The notes under the pieces are model-generated. The model was not told the origin of the DNA and did no database searches. It was given only the letters and a program-made list of their open reading frames with translations. From assembly GCF_000682735.1 (NCBI RefSeq), contig NZ_AWFD01000006.1, positions 1-64,000 of the forward strand: a stretch of 64,000 nucleotides of DNA, in the 5' to 3' direction. This document shows, one piece after another, positions 1 to 8,262 of this stretch. Origin of the DNA: Hyphomonas sp. CY54-11-8 (lineage in GTDB: Bacteria > Pseudomonadota > Alphaproteobacteria > Caulobacterales > Hyphomonadaceae). The position numbers were made by a program, and so were the translations under genes. Position 1 is the first letter of the stretch; each line of letters opens with the position of its first letter.

Positions 1-410
1 GGCGCGCCGGCCGTCTCCGCAACCGATTGCCCGCCTGCGAGGATGGCGCGGATCGTCTCCGGTGAGATCTGCCCGATGGGCATACCGACAATAGCGAGCG
101 AAAAGATCGGTTTGGCCCCCATGGCGAACACATCAGAGAGCGCATTCGTGGCGGCGATACGCCCGAACGTGTGCGGGTCGTCCACGATGGGGGTGAAGAA
201 GTCCGTCGTCGCGACGAGCGCTGTCGTCTCGTTGATCTTGTAGACGGCCGCATCATCGCTGGTGCCTGCGTCCACCAGCAAATCCTTCGAGCCGATGGCG
301 AGCGGCATTTCGGAGAGGATGTCGGCCAGCACGTTGGGCGCGAGCTTGCAGCCGCACCCGCCGCCATGGGCGAGGGAGGTGAGGCGGGGCTCAACAAGTG
401 TATCGGCCAT
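1..410 (-). CDS. selD: Selenide, water dikinase (selenophosphate synthetase), C-terminus beyond window
   Basis: SelD makes selenophosphate from selenide and ATP, the selenium donor for selenocysteine and for 2-selenouridine in tRNA. The visible 136 N-terminal residues contain the family hallmark HGGGCGCK, with the Cys and Lys of the active site, followed by [11 protein letters not shown] and [12 protein letters not shown], the conserved nucleotide/metal-binding segments. The ATG at 410 opens this frame and no stop occurs before the window edge, so the gene continues to the left. It is divergent from the 2-selenouridine synthase gene 72 bp away, which fits a joint role in tRNA selenation. No selA, selB or selC is in the window, so use for selenocysteine cannot be judged here. 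Confidence 0.93.
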   Translation of the reverse strand, partial: MADTLVEPRLTSLAHGGGCGCKLAPNVLADILSEMPLAIGSKDLLVDAGTSDDAAVYKINETTALVATTDFFTPIVDDPHTFGRIAATNALSDVFAMGAKPIFSLAIVGMPIGQISPETIRAILAGGQSVAETAGA

Positions 411-482
411 TCTGTTTTCTCCTGCTTTCCTCGCACTCTAGCGCTCTGGTGCGCCGGGGAAAACCTGATAGGTCTGTGACCG

Positions 483-1526
483 ATGCCCTATCTTGAAACC
501 GTCTCCGATCTCAGCCCGGAAAACCTGGCCCGCTATGACGACATCGTGGATGTGCGTTCGCCGGCCGAATTCGCGGACGACCACATGCCAGGCGCGATCA
601 GCCTGCCTGTGCTGTCGAATGACGAGCGGGCGAAGGTCGGCACGATCTACAAGCAGGAGAGCCCGTTCCGGGCGAACCGCGTGGGCGGCGCCATTGTGGC
701 CCGAAATATCGCCCAGCATCTGGAAACGGCGCTGGTCGACAAGCCGAAAAGCTGGCGGCCGCTCATCTATTGCTGGCGCGGTGGCATGCGGTCGAACGCG
801 ATGGCGACGATCCTGTCTTCGGTCGGCTGGCCGACGGGCGTGGTGAAGGGCGGCTACCGCACCTGGCGCCGGGAAGTGGTCGAAGGGCTCGATTGCGACG
901 AACCGCTCTTGCCGGTGCACCTCATCGACGGGCAGACCGGCACGGGAAAGACGGCGCTGCTTCATGCTCTGGCGGAGCAGGGCGGGCAGGTGCTGGACCT
1001 TGAAGGCATCGCCAATCATCGCGGCTCCGCCTTCGGCGATGTGGACGGGGCACAGCCTGCCCAACGCTTGTTTGAGACGGAGATCTGGGATGCACTCCGC
1101 CGGATGGACCTGACGAAACCGGTCTTTGTGGAAGCGGAGTCGGCCCTTGTCGGCCGCCGCCGCGTGCCAAGGCGCCTGTGGCGCTCCATGCTGGCCGCGC
1201 CGCGCATCGAGATGCATATGAGCCTCGACGTGCGGGCGGATTATCTTGTTCGAACGTATGCGGACATTATCGCGGAGTCACCGCGACTCTCAGCGGCCAT
1301 CGGTAAACTGAAGGGCATCCAGTCCAAGGAAACCATTGAGGACTGGCTGGCGCTTGCAGCGCAGAAGAACTTCACCGAACTCGCACGCCAGCTGATGCAG
1401 CAGCATTACGACCCGCTCTACGCCCGCAGCCGCAAGCGGCGGGAGGACAAGCCGGAAACGGTGATCGAGATGGCGGGAACCGGCAAGGAAGATTTCAGCG
1501 CCGCCGCCACGCAATTGCTGGCGTGA
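483..1526 (+). CDS. mnmH: tRNA 2-selenouridine synthase (MnmH/SelU)
   Basis: This 347-residue enzyme exchanges the sulfur of 2-thiouridine at the tRNA wobble position for selenium, using selenophosphate. The N-terminal rhodanese domain (about residues 10-135) has the active-site segment CWRGGMRS with its catalytic Cys. The C-terminal part carries a P-loop GQTGTGKT near residue 155. Length and domain order match the family. It is divergent from selD, the gene for its co-substrate enzyme. The start is the ATG at 483; no clear Shine-Dalgarno is visible, but the rhodanese fold begins soon after. Confidence 0.93.
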   Translation: MPYLETVSDLSPENLARYDDIVDVRSPAEFADDHMPGAISLPVLSNDERAKVGTIYKQESPFRANRVGGAIVARNIAQHLETALVDKPKSWRPLIYCWRGGMRSNAMATILSSVGWPTGVVKGGYRTWRREVVEGLDCDEPLLPVHLIDGQTGTGKTALLHALAEQGGQVLDLEGIANHRGSAFGDVDGAQPAQRLFETEIWDALRRMDLTKPVFVEAESALVGRRRVPRRLWRSMLAAPRIEMHMSLDVRADYLVRTYADIIAESPRLSAAIGKLKGIQSKETIEDWLALAAQKNFTELARQLMQQHYDPLYARSRKRREDKPETVIEMAGTGKEDFSAAATQLLA

Positions 1527-1541
1527 TTGAAAGATCCCGGG

Positions 1542-2183
1542 TCAGCCTGATTTCAACGCCGATACCTGGGCCGTGGCCCGGCGCAGGACAGTGAGGCCGC
1601 TGCCAAGGGCGATGACAAGCAGGGCGATCTGCAGGCTCTCGCCCTGCCAGTTCCAGAAAGGCTCAATCGCGGAGACGGCAAGGGCCGCACACAAAAGGGC
1701 CATGCGGTGCTGTTTGGCCATCGGTCCGCGATAGTCCGCAGGCGCGCCGACGGCCCGGCCGAGTTCGCGGACATAGGCGGTGGCGATGGCGAGCGCGGCG
1801 GCCGCCCAGCCGAGCGCGAGACTGCCAGCTGCGTATCCTGCTGCGACGAGGATGAGGGTGTCAGACACACGGTCCGGGAATTCGTTCCAGAACGGGCCGT
1901 CCTTTGCGGCCAGGCCACCTTCAATCGCCACCATCCCGTCAAAGAGATTGCACAGAAGGCGGCCCTGGCAGGCTACAATAGCGCCAATCAGCAATCCGGT
2001 CCGCAGACCGCCCAGCGTGTGGGCCGCGCCGTAAAGCAGGGCGGCGGCCAGCGCTGCGCAGACCATGCTGGCGACGGAAATCTGGTTTGGCGTCACGCCG
2101 GTGCGGGCCAGCCAGGCGGCGGTGCGCTTGGACCAGGCGGCGTCTCGTGAGGCGATTGGCCTGCGGGCGTCCGGTTCAGTCAT
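1542..2183 (-). CDS. CDP-alcohol phosphatidyltransferase-family membrane protein
   Basis: This is a 213-residue integral membrane protein of the CDP-alcohol phosphatidyltransferase superfamily, which joins CDP-diacylglycerol or CDP-alcohols to an alcohol acceptor. The signature region reads NLFDGMVAIEGG then NEFPDRVSD. The second Asp-Gly and the last two Asp (DRVSD) are present, but the usual first Asp is Asn, the AR pair is AI, and the Gly before the third Asp is Asn. I believe this pattern marks a known subfamily rather than decay, but substrate and activity are uncertain. I chose the ATG at 2183, which overlaps the stop of the upstream membrane gene (ATGA). It is divergent from the CdsA-like and PlsC genes, suggesting phospholipid synthesis. 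Confidence 0.75.
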   Translation of the reverse strand: MTEPDARRPIASRDAAWSKRTAAWLARTGVTPNQISVASMVCAALAAALLYGAAHTLGGLRTGLLIGAIVACQGRLLCNLFDGMVAIEGGLAAKDGPFWNEFPDRVSDTLILVAAGYAAGSLALGWAAAALAIATAYVRELGRAVGAPADYRGPMAKQHRMALLCAALAVSAIEPFWNWQGESLQIALLVIALGSGLTVLRRATAQVSALKSG

Positions 2184-2584
2184 GATTCCTGGGGCTCCTG
2201 GCGCCACAATCCGAACGTGTATAAGCACGCATAGGTGAATGCTACGCTAAATGGAACAGCGATCGTCGCAGCGATTTCGGGCGTTCCGGCCGCCACATGG
2301 CAGCCGATCAGCACGGACAAGGAAACGGCGCAGACGGTGAGCGGCGGAGCGATCAGCGCCAATATTCTGTTGTTATTGTGGAAAAAATAGGAAGACAGCG
2401 CTTCCAGGGACTTCTTCATGACCAGGGTGATGGTCGCGGAAAGGGTACCCTGAACCACGCCGGCGATCAGGGGATCCGGAAAGGCATAAGTGCGATTGGC
2501 GAATACGGCCCAACTTCCCATTGCAAGGAATGCGAAACCAACATGCACTAGCGTGTGGCTGAAAATGGATGGTCTGACGGACAT
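2180..2584 (-). CDS. Small four-helix membrane protein, function unknown
   Basis: A 134-residue protein with about four hydrophobic segments (roughly residues 10-28, 36-55, 75-95 and 103-125) and a short basic loop with MKKS. I cannot place it in a named family; the shape is reminiscent of small GtrA-like or membrane-anchor proteins. Its stop overlaps the start of the CDP-alcohol phosphatidyltransferase gene by 4 bp, so the two are probably translated together and may act in the same lipid pathway. The ATG at 2584 is preferred over a GTG three codons upstream. The 64-bp gap to the CdsA-like gene must hold a divergent promoter. Confidence 0.6.
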   Translation of the reverse strand: MSVRPSIFSHTLVHVGFAFLAMGSWAVFANRTYAFPDPLIAGVVQGTLSATITLVMKKSLEALSSYFFHNNNRILALIAPPLTVCAVSLSVLIGCHVAAGTPEIAATIAVPFSVAFTYACLYTFGLWRQEPQES

Positions 2585-2648
2585 GGTTGGCACTTGCCTT
2601 GCTAAGTAAGTTAGTGTTTACTCACACTTATATGCAAGAGATACGGTG

Positions 2649-3593
2649 ATGTTGTCAACTCTGCCTTTGCCCCTGACCGTCGGATTTGCCGGCCTGCTTG
2701 TCCTGCTCGTACTGGGCAGTGTCGCGGCGATCGTGCTGCCTCGCATCAAGCCCGGTAAATGGGATGACCTGGTGCCCCGCATGCGCAGCTGGTGGGTCAT
2801 CTGCCTGCTGGTCGGGGGGGCGCTTATCCTTGGCTGGCAGGTCTTCACCATCCTGTTTGCCTTCATCAGCTTCATTGCGTTGAAGGAGTTCATGACCCTC
2901 GCCCCGACGCGGCGGGAAGACCGGCTTGTCGTCCTGTTTGCCTATATTGCGCTGGTGGCGAGCTATTTCGCCGTCTGGATCAACAATTACGCCTATTTCC
3001 TCGTCACAATCCCGGTTTACGTCTTCCTGCTGACGGCTTTGCTGCTCACCTTGTCAGGCCGGACGGAAGGCTTCCTCGCGACGGCGGGGATCATGCAGTG
3101 GGCGATGGTGGTCTGTGTCTTCAATCTGGGACATGTCGCATTCCTGATGCGCGTTCCGGCAGAGGAAGTGCCGCAGGCCGGCCCGGCGGGCCTGGTCTTC
3201 CTGCTGATCCTGATCACGCAGCTCAACGATGTGACCCAGTATGTCTGGGGAAAACTGCTCGGCCGGCACAAGATCAGTCCACGCATCAGCCCCAACAAGA
3301 CATGGGAAGGGGCGATCGGTGGCTTCCTGACAACGGCGCTCGTGTTCGTCTGCCTTGCGCCTTACTTCACACCGCTGACCCTGTGGCCCAGCATCTGGGT
3401 TGGCCTGACCCTGCCGGTGTTCGGCTTCTTCGGTGACATCACCATGTCGGCGATCAAGCGGGACCTGGGCGTCAAGGACACGAGCCGCCTGATCCCCGGC
3501 CATGGCGGCGCGCTGGACCGGCTGGACAGCCTGATGTTCACGGCGCCCTGGTATTTCCACATGCTCGCTTACTTTGCCCTGGAGCGCTTCTGA
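2649..3593 (+). CDS. Phosphatidate cytidylyltransferase family protein
   Basis: This 314-residue polytopic membrane protein belongs to the CdsA family, which makes CDP-diacylglycerol from CTP and phosphatidic acid. The C-terminal signature is clear: SPNKTWEG, then GDITMSAIKRDLGVKD, then PGHGGALDRLDS, giving the acidic residues that bind metal and CTP. About eight hydrophobic segments are seen. It is longer than a minimal CdsA (about 270 residues) and is paired with an acyltransferase, so it is probably a second CdsA-type enzyme rather than the housekeeping copy, which usually sits beside uppS/dxr. A GTG at 2646 precedes the chosen ATG at 2649 directly. The stop overlaps the start of plsC. Confidence 0.85.
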   Translation: MLSTLPLPLTVGFAGLLVLLVLGSVAAIVLPRIKPGKWDDLVPRMRSWWVICLLVGGALILGWQVFTILFAFISFIALKEFMTLAPTRREDRLVVLFAYIALVASYFAVWINNYAYFLVTIPVYVFLLTALLLTLSGRTEGFLATAGIMQWAMVVCVFNLGHVAFLMRVPAEEVPQAGPAGLVFLLILITQLNDVTQYVWGKLLGRHKISPRISPNKTWEGAIGGFLTTALVFVCLAPYFTPLTLWPSIWVGLTLPVFGFFGDITMSAIKRDLGVKDTSRLIPGHGGALDRLDSLMFTAPWYFHMLAYFALERF

Positions 3594-4234
3594 TGATCCA
3601 GTTACTGCGCCGTCTCGTCCTTGTGCTGATTGCAAAGCCGTTTGCGCGGCTGGTCATTGGTCTTGATGTCCATGGTGAGGAGAACCTGCCGAAAAATGGT
3701 CCGGCCATCATTGCGGCCAATCACAACAGCCACATCGATACACTGATCCTGATCTGCCTGTTCCATTCCCGTCTGTTGCCGAAGATCCGGCCGGTGGCCG
3801 CGGCCGATCATTTCCTGTCCACACCGGTCTCGAGCTGGTTCTACAGGAAAGTCGTCGGCATTCTGCCGGTGAACCGCAAGGGCGGTGGGCGCGGTGAAGA
3901 CGTGCTGGCCGGCTGCAAGGAGGCGCTCGCCCGGGGCGAGATCCTGATCATTTTCCCGGAAGGCTCCCGCGGCAAGGCAGAAGAGATGGGCGCGTTCAAG
4001 TCTGGCGTTGCGCGGCTTGCCGAGACCTTTCCGGAAGTGCCGGTCGTGCCGGTCTACATTCAGGGCGCAGGCAGGGTGCTGCCGCGCGGCGCGAAAGTCC
4101 TCGTGCCGTTCAATTGCAGTGCAATTGTCGGATCGGCCTTCAAATGGTCCGGCAACAAGGCGGGTTTCATGGACCAGCTGAGATCCACAGTGGAGACTTT
4201 GCGCTCCGACGCACCGCCGCTTCGCTGGCTCTAG
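3593..4234 (+). CDS. 1-acyl-sn-glycerol-3-phosphate acyltransferase-like (PlsC family)
   Basis: This 213-residue membrane-associated acyltransferase carries the two diagnostic blocks: NHNSHID (NHx4D type, catalytic His and Asp, near residue 44) and FPEGSRGK (acyl-acceptor binding, near residue 122). The family transfers an acyl chain to lysophosphatidic acid, the step before CDP-diacylglycerol formation, which agrees with its overlap with the upstream cytidylyltransferase gene (TGATGA, translational coupling). The very N-terminus is hydrophobic and could anchor it to the inner membrane. Its stop codon overlaps the convergent rnhA stop in a shared CTAG. Confidence 0.88.
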   Translation: MIQLLRRLVLVLIAKPFARLVIGLDVHGEENLPKNGPAIIAANHNSHIDTLILICLFHSRLLPKIRPVAAADHFLSTPVSSWFYRKVVGILPVNRKGGGRGEDVLAGCKEALARGEILIIFPEGSRGKAEEMGAFKSGVARLAETFPEVPVVPVYIQGAGRVLPRGAKVLVPFNCSAIVGSAFKWSGNKAGFMDQLRSTVETLRSDAPPLRWL

Positions 4235-4674
4235 CGGCCGCGGGCTTCTTCGGTACCGCGGCGGGCGAGTTCGTCAGCCTTTTCGTTGCCGGGGTCGCCG
4301 TCATGGCCCTTCACCCATTTCCAGGTAATATCGTGGCGCTGGCAGGCTTCGTCCATCGCCATCCAGAGGTCCTGGTTCTTGACCGGCTTCTTGGCAGCCG
4401 TCTTCCAACCATTGCGTTTCCAGCCATGGATCCATTTGGTCAGGCCGTCTTTCACATAGGTGGAATCGACGTGCAGCGTGATCTTTGACGGCTTCTTCAG
4501 CGCGTTCAGCGCCTCGATCACGGCCTGCATTTCCATCCGGTTATTGGTGGTGGCGCTGTCGCCGCCCCACAATTCTTTCTCATGGCCGTTCCAGCGCATC
4601 AGCGCGCCCCAGCCGCCGGGGCCGGGATTGCCGCTGCAGGCGCCATCGGTCCAGATTTCGATCATATCGGTCAT
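4231..4674 (-). CDS. rnhA: Ribonuclease HI
   Basis: RNase HI cleaves the RNA strand of RNA:DNA hybrids. The 147-residue protein has the usual length and all catalytic carboxylates: Asp in [16 protein letters not shown], Glu in NNRMEMQAV, Asp in HVDSTYV and the C-terminal Asp in [12 protein letters not shown], with the His of KGHDGDPG. In alphaproteobacteria rnhA commonly follows thrB; here two small membrane-protein genes lie between them on the same strand. The stop overlaps the convergent plsC stop. Confidence 0.96.
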   Translation of the reverse strand: MTDMIEIWTDGACSGNPGPGGWGALMRWNGHEKELWGGDSATTNNRMEMQAVIEALNALKKPSKITLHVDSTYVKDGLTKWIHGWKRNGWKTAAKKPVKNQDLWMAMDEACQRHDITWKWVKGHDGDPGNEKADELARRGTEEARGR

Positions 4675-4713
4675 GGCTTTTCAGGTGGTTGGCTTCGGGA
4701 CAGGCGTCAAGCG

Positions 4714-5277
4714 TCAGAAGACGTCGATGTCCACATCGGCAAGCTGGTTGGCGGGTTTCACGATGGCGTAGAAAAGCAGGCCGCAGAGCGCGCCTGCTAT
4801 GGCACCGATAAAGGCGCCGCCAAGGAGGGCGCCGGTGCCGCTGACAAAGCCCGCCAGGAAACCGAACAGGCTTGTCGTGCCGCCGACAAGAATCGCACCC
4901 CAGATACTGCCCCAGCGGACGTAAGGCTTGCGGTGCATAATGCCGCGATAGGGCAGGCGACCGATGGAGAGGCCGAGCGCCAGCCAGGCGGCTGGCACGT
5001 TGATAAAAAAGAGCAGGAAATTATAGCTCGCCAGCTGGAACGCGCCGCTCATCCCGCCGAGAAAGCCACCGCCGCTCAGCATGCTGTAATTGGTCGCCGC
5101 GCCGGTGATGCCCATAGCCAGCATCAGAATGCGTGTGCAGACGACGCCGATAAGGGTGACGAACAGGCAGGCCGCCATCGAAGACAGGAACAGGGCGAGC
5201 TTGATGCGCCTGAAGCTGCGCCGCGCAGCCGGTCCGGCATAGCTGGGAAGCTCGGCGGGTTCGGGCGCCGGTGTCAT
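4714..5277 (-). CDS. Polytopic membrane protein, function unknown
   Basis: A 187-residue protein with a proline-rich cytoplasmic start (about residues 1-25) and about four strongly hydrophobic segments with many Gly and Ala, the last in the region GALLGGAFIGAIAGALCG. No catalytic motif is seen and I do not recognise the family. It overlaps the next upstream gene by 4 bp (ATGA), and that gene overlaps thrB in the same way, so thrB and the two membrane genes form one translationally coupled unit ahead of rnhA. The acidic C-terminal tail (ADVDIDVF) is probably cytoplasmic. Confidence 0.65.
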   Translation of the reverse strand: MTPAPEPAELPSYAGPAARRSFRRIKLALFLSSMAACLFVTLIGVVCTRILMLAMGITGAATNYSMLSGGGFLGGMSGAFQLASYNFLLFFINVPAAWLALGLSIGRLPYRGIMHRKPYVRWGSIWGAILVGGTTSLFGFLAGFVSGTGALLGGAFIGAIAGALCGLLFYAIVKPANQLADVDIDVF

Positions 5278-5765
5278 GGCGCCGGGATTCGGCCGGGTAG
5301 GCGGATCAGCCAGAACAGGCTCGCAGCGAGGAAGCCAGTCAGCGGCCCGGACATTAGAAGCGGGCCGACATCCAGCGCCCGCAACGGATCCTGCAAGCTG
5401 CCCGTGGCAAGGAGATAGATCAGCATGGTGATTGTTCCGACGCCGAGGCCGATCAAGGCGTAGGGCATCCAGTCCGTCCGGCCCTTGCGAATCAGCCAGG
5501 CATGCACTGGCAGGCCGCCAAGGATCATGGCAGGCCAGCCGAGGACAATGCCAAGCGCCCCACCAATGGCACCGAAGCCGAACAGGCTGGCCATGATTTC
5601 GGGAGCCGTGGCCGGGCGGTAAGTTGCGGAATTGATCTCGGTCTGGAACACGAGTTCAGGCACCATGATCATAGCGAGGAGCGCCGCGACGAGGCCTGCA
5701 GCGAGGATGGGGGCAAACAGGACGGCGAGGGTGAGCCTAAGCCACTGTTTCCAGTCTCGTGTCAT
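5274..5765 (-). CDS. Polytopic membrane protein, function unknown
   Basis: A 163-residue hydrophobic protein with about four predicted membrane spans, beginning with a charged MTRDWKQW head. No known motif was found. It overlaps thrB upstream (4 bp) and the next membrane-protein gene downstream (4 bp). Both membrane proteins are similar in size and hydropathy and may form a pair, but their sequences are not obviously related. Nothing in the sequence ties them to threonine synthesis beyond the operon arrangement. Confidence 0.62.
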   Translation of the reverse strand: MTRDWKQWLRLTLAVLFAPILAAGLVAALLAMIMVPELVFQTEINSATYRPATAPEIMASLFGFGAIGGALGIVLGWPAMILGGLPVHAWLIRKGRTDWMPYALIGLGVGTITMLIYLLATGSLQDPLRALDVGPLLMSGPLTGFLAASLFWLIRLPGRIPAP

Positions 5766-6739
5766 GCACCATAGCCTTCCGCCGTTTCCACTTTGCGATG
5801 GAAGGCGAGGCGTCCGGCATATTCGAGGGGGTTTTTGGGCTTTACGAGGGCACCTTCCGGTGTCGACGACCAGTCGACGAGACGGGTGAGGAAGAAGCGC
5901 AGCGCCGCGCCGCGGGCTAGCACGGGCAGGGCATCGCGCTCCGAGGCCTCCAGCGGGCGCATGCTTTCATAGCCGGCGATCAGGGCCGCGCCCTTGGAGA
6001 AATTATAGTCGAGCGAGGCGCCGCCGCCATCTTCGAACGCCCAGGCATTGAGGCAGATGGCGAGGTCATAGGCGAGGGCATCGGTGCAGGCGAAGTAGAA
6101 GTCGATGGCGCCGGAAAACGTATCGCCGAGGAAGAAGGCATTGTCGGGGAAGAGATCCGCATGGATCGTGCCGCGTGGCAGGTCCAGCGAAGCGGGCTTC
6201 GCCGCGGCGGTGGCGGCAAGGTCGCCTGCGATGGCGTCCGCGAGACCGGGCTGCAATGCGTCGGCATCGGCTTCGCGTCCAGCCCAGAGCCGCGGCCAGG
6301 ATGCCGGGCCAAGGCTGTTTGCGCGCTCCATGTCAAAGTCAGCGAGGGCGAGGTGCATGCGCGCCATGCCGGCGCCGAGTTCGCGGCACTGGGAGACGTT
6401 CGGTCTGCGGGGAGAGAGACCATCGATGAAGGTGACGACCAGCGCCGGGCGGCCTTCCAGTTCGCGCAGGGCCTTTCCGTCCCGCGCGGTGATGGGCGAG
6501 GGGCAGGGATAGCCCTTGGCGGCAAGGTGCTGTTTCAGAGCGACGAAATAAGGCAGCTCGTCCGCATTCACCCGCTTCTCGAACAGGGTGAGGATGTAGC
6601 GGCCTTTTTCGGTCTCAAGATAATAGTTGGAGTTCTCGACGCCCTCCGCGATCCCTTTGAAGGAAAGCGGGGCGCCGAGATCGTATTCGGTCAGGAAGGC
6701 GGCGAGCGCCTCGTCGGAAACCTGAGTGTAGACAGCCAT
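5762..6739 (-). CDS. thrB: Homoserine kinase (type II, APH-fold)
   Basis: This enzyme phosphorylates homoserine in threonine biosynthesis. The 325-residue protein is of the aminoglycoside-phosphotransferase-like type found in alphaproteobacteria, not the GHMP-kinase type of enterics. Key segments are GVENSNYYLET (nucleotide-binding start), ITLFEKR-like LTLFEKR (Lys region), the catalytic loop IHADLFPDN near residue 192 and the metal-binding IDFYFACTD near residue 210. It begins a tightly overlapping reverse-strand unit that runs through two membrane genes to rnhA. Confidence 0.93.
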   Translation of the reverse strand: MAVYTQVSDEALAAFLTEYDLGAPLSFKGIAEGVENSNYYLETEKGRYILTLFEKRVNADELPYFVALKQHLAAKGYPCPSPITARDGKALRELEGRPALVVTFIDGLSPRRPNVSQCRELGAGMARMHLALADFDMERANSLGPASWPRLWAGREADADALQPGLADAIAGDLAATAAAKPASLDLPRGTIHADLFPDNAFFLGDTFSGAIDFYFACTDALAYDLAICLNAWAFEDGGGASLDYNFSKGAALIAGYESMRPLEASERDALPVLARGAALRFFLTRLVDWSSTPEGALVKPKNPLEYAGRLAFHRKVETAEGYGA

Positions 6740-6748
6740 ACAGCCGGA

Positions 6749-8230
6749 TTAAGCTGCCCGAGTGATCATGTCACGCTGGAGTGTCTTGCCGGCCCACAGA
6801 TAATGCAGGGCCGCCCAGCCATACAGCGTAGCGAAGATGATGATCGACCATTGCAGGCCGCGGGCATTGGCGCTGTTGCAGGCCGCTGCCTGGGCGTCCG
6901 GCAGGCCGGTGACGTCCTTGCAGATTTCCAGCGTCAGGCCGAGATCGTGCCCGCCCAGCATCATCGTCTTCAGGACAGTCGACAGGATTCCGATCAGGGT
7001 CGGGCCGAGGCCGATGCCGATCAGGTTCACGGCAAACAGGGTGAGGGCGACGGCCGTGGCCCGGGTGCGGGCGTCAGCCACGCCGGTGGACACCGCATAC
7101 ATCGGGCCGAGATAGAAATAGTGCAGCGTTGCAGCCGCCATCAGCGGCGGCAGCATCAGCGGCACGGTCGGGGCAAGGTAGCCCAGCCAGTAAAGCGGGA
7201 CGGACAAGCCCATGCCGAGCGCCGGCATCCAGGACAGGGCCTTCGGATGGCGCACCGACATCTTGTCGGCCAGGAAACCGGACAGGAAGACGCCGATGGC
7301 CGCCATCAGACCGATGACGAGGCTGAAGATCAGCGCTGCTTCCGTCAGGCTGAGGCCGTGCGTACGGCGCAGGAAGGAGGTCGAGAACTGTGCGATGCCA
7401 TAGCCGGCGAAGGAGGCAATGGCCGCGCCGGCGACGACATGTACATAGGTCGGCTTCTTCATCAGCGTCTTGAAGGCAGATACGAAGCTTGAGCGCTCTG
7501 TCGGCATGCCGGAAGCGTTGGGCGGGTCTGTATAGCCGCGCGGCGGCTCCTTGATGGTGAAGCCGATGATCGCGGCGATCAGCACGCCCGGCAAGCCGAC
7601 GGCGACAAAGGCGATGCGCCAGCCTTCCATGCTTTGCCAGTCGATGGCATCACGCGCCCAGGTCCAGCCCCAGCCATCCAGCAGATTGTGGACATTGTGG
7701 CCGGTGACATAGTCGTTGATCGGACCACCGGCGAGGCCGGCGACCATGCCGCCCAGCGGCACGCCGAGGGCGTAGATGGAAGCCGCGGTCGCCCGGCTGG
7801 AGGGCTTGAAATAGTCGGCAATGACGGACTGGGCCGGCGGGGTGCAGCCCGCTTCGCCGACGCCCACCATGAGGCGGAACATGAACAGCGACATGAAGCC
7901 CATGGCAAAGCCGCACAGCACGGTCATCAGGCTCCACAGGGTGAGTGCCACCACGATGATGCCGATGCGGCTGCGCCGTTCGGCAAGGCGCGCAATTGGA
8001 ATGCCGAGCGTGGTGTAGAAGATCGCAAAGGCGAGGCCGCCCAACACGCCCATGTGCCAGTCTTCCAGCTGCAGCGAAGTCTTCATCGGCTCGGTCAGGA
8101 TCGCGAAGATCGACCGGTCAATGAAATTGAAGATGTAGACAACGAGCAGAGCGCTGAGGACATAGGCACGGTATCCGGAGGATCCGTATCCCGTTTCGTG
8201 TCCCGGTCGGGTCAAGGCGGCGTCAGTCAT
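6749..8230 (-). CDS. MFS transporter (spinster-like)
   Basis: A 493-residue, 12-helix major facilitator. It has the spinster-like opening FNFIDRSIFAIL in helix 1, an MFS loop motif around ARLAERRSR, and the motif GVGEAGCTPPAQSVIADYF in helix 4/5. The large loop between helices 6 and 7 carries the KEPPRG motif. It is paralogous to the next gene upstream; both share FIDRS, GEAGCTPPA and REPPRG/KEPPRG blocks. The substrate cannot be read from sequence. A good Shine-Dalgarno (GGAGACGCCC before ATG) supports the start. Confidence 0.85.
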   Translation of the reverse strand: MTDAALTRPGHETGYGSSGYRAYVLSALLVVYIFNFIDRSIFAILTEPMKTSLQLEDWHMGVLGGLAFAIFYTTLGIPIARLAERRSRIGIIVVALTLWSLMTVLCGFAMGFMSLFMFRLMVGVGEAGCTPPAQSVIADYFKPSSRATAASIYALGVPLGGMVAGLAGGPINDYVTGHNVHNLLDGWGWTWARDAIDWQSMEGWRIAFVAVGLPGVLIAAIIGFTIKEPPRGYTDPPNASGMPTERSSFVSAFKTLMKKPTYVHVVAGAAIASFAGYGIAQFSTSFLRRTHGLSLTEAALIFSLVIGLMAAIGVFLSGFLADKMSVRHPKALSWMPALGMGLSVPLYWLGYLAPTVPLMLPPLMAAATLHYFYLGPMYAVSTGVADARTRATAVALTLFAVNLIGIGLGPTLIGILSTVLKTMMLGGHDLGLTLEICKDVTGLPDAQAAACNSANARGLQWSIIIFATLYGWAALHYLWAGKTLQRDMITRAA

Positions 8231-8262
8231 GGGCGTCTCCTGTTATTGGGCCGGGTTCGAAA

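Noticed and set aside
438..1217. Long reverse-strand open frame (259 codons) opposite the 2-selenouridine synthase gene
   Set aside because: It lies wholly opposite a certain gene, has His/Arg/Pro-rich composition typical of antisense frames in GC-rich DNA, and shows no domain.
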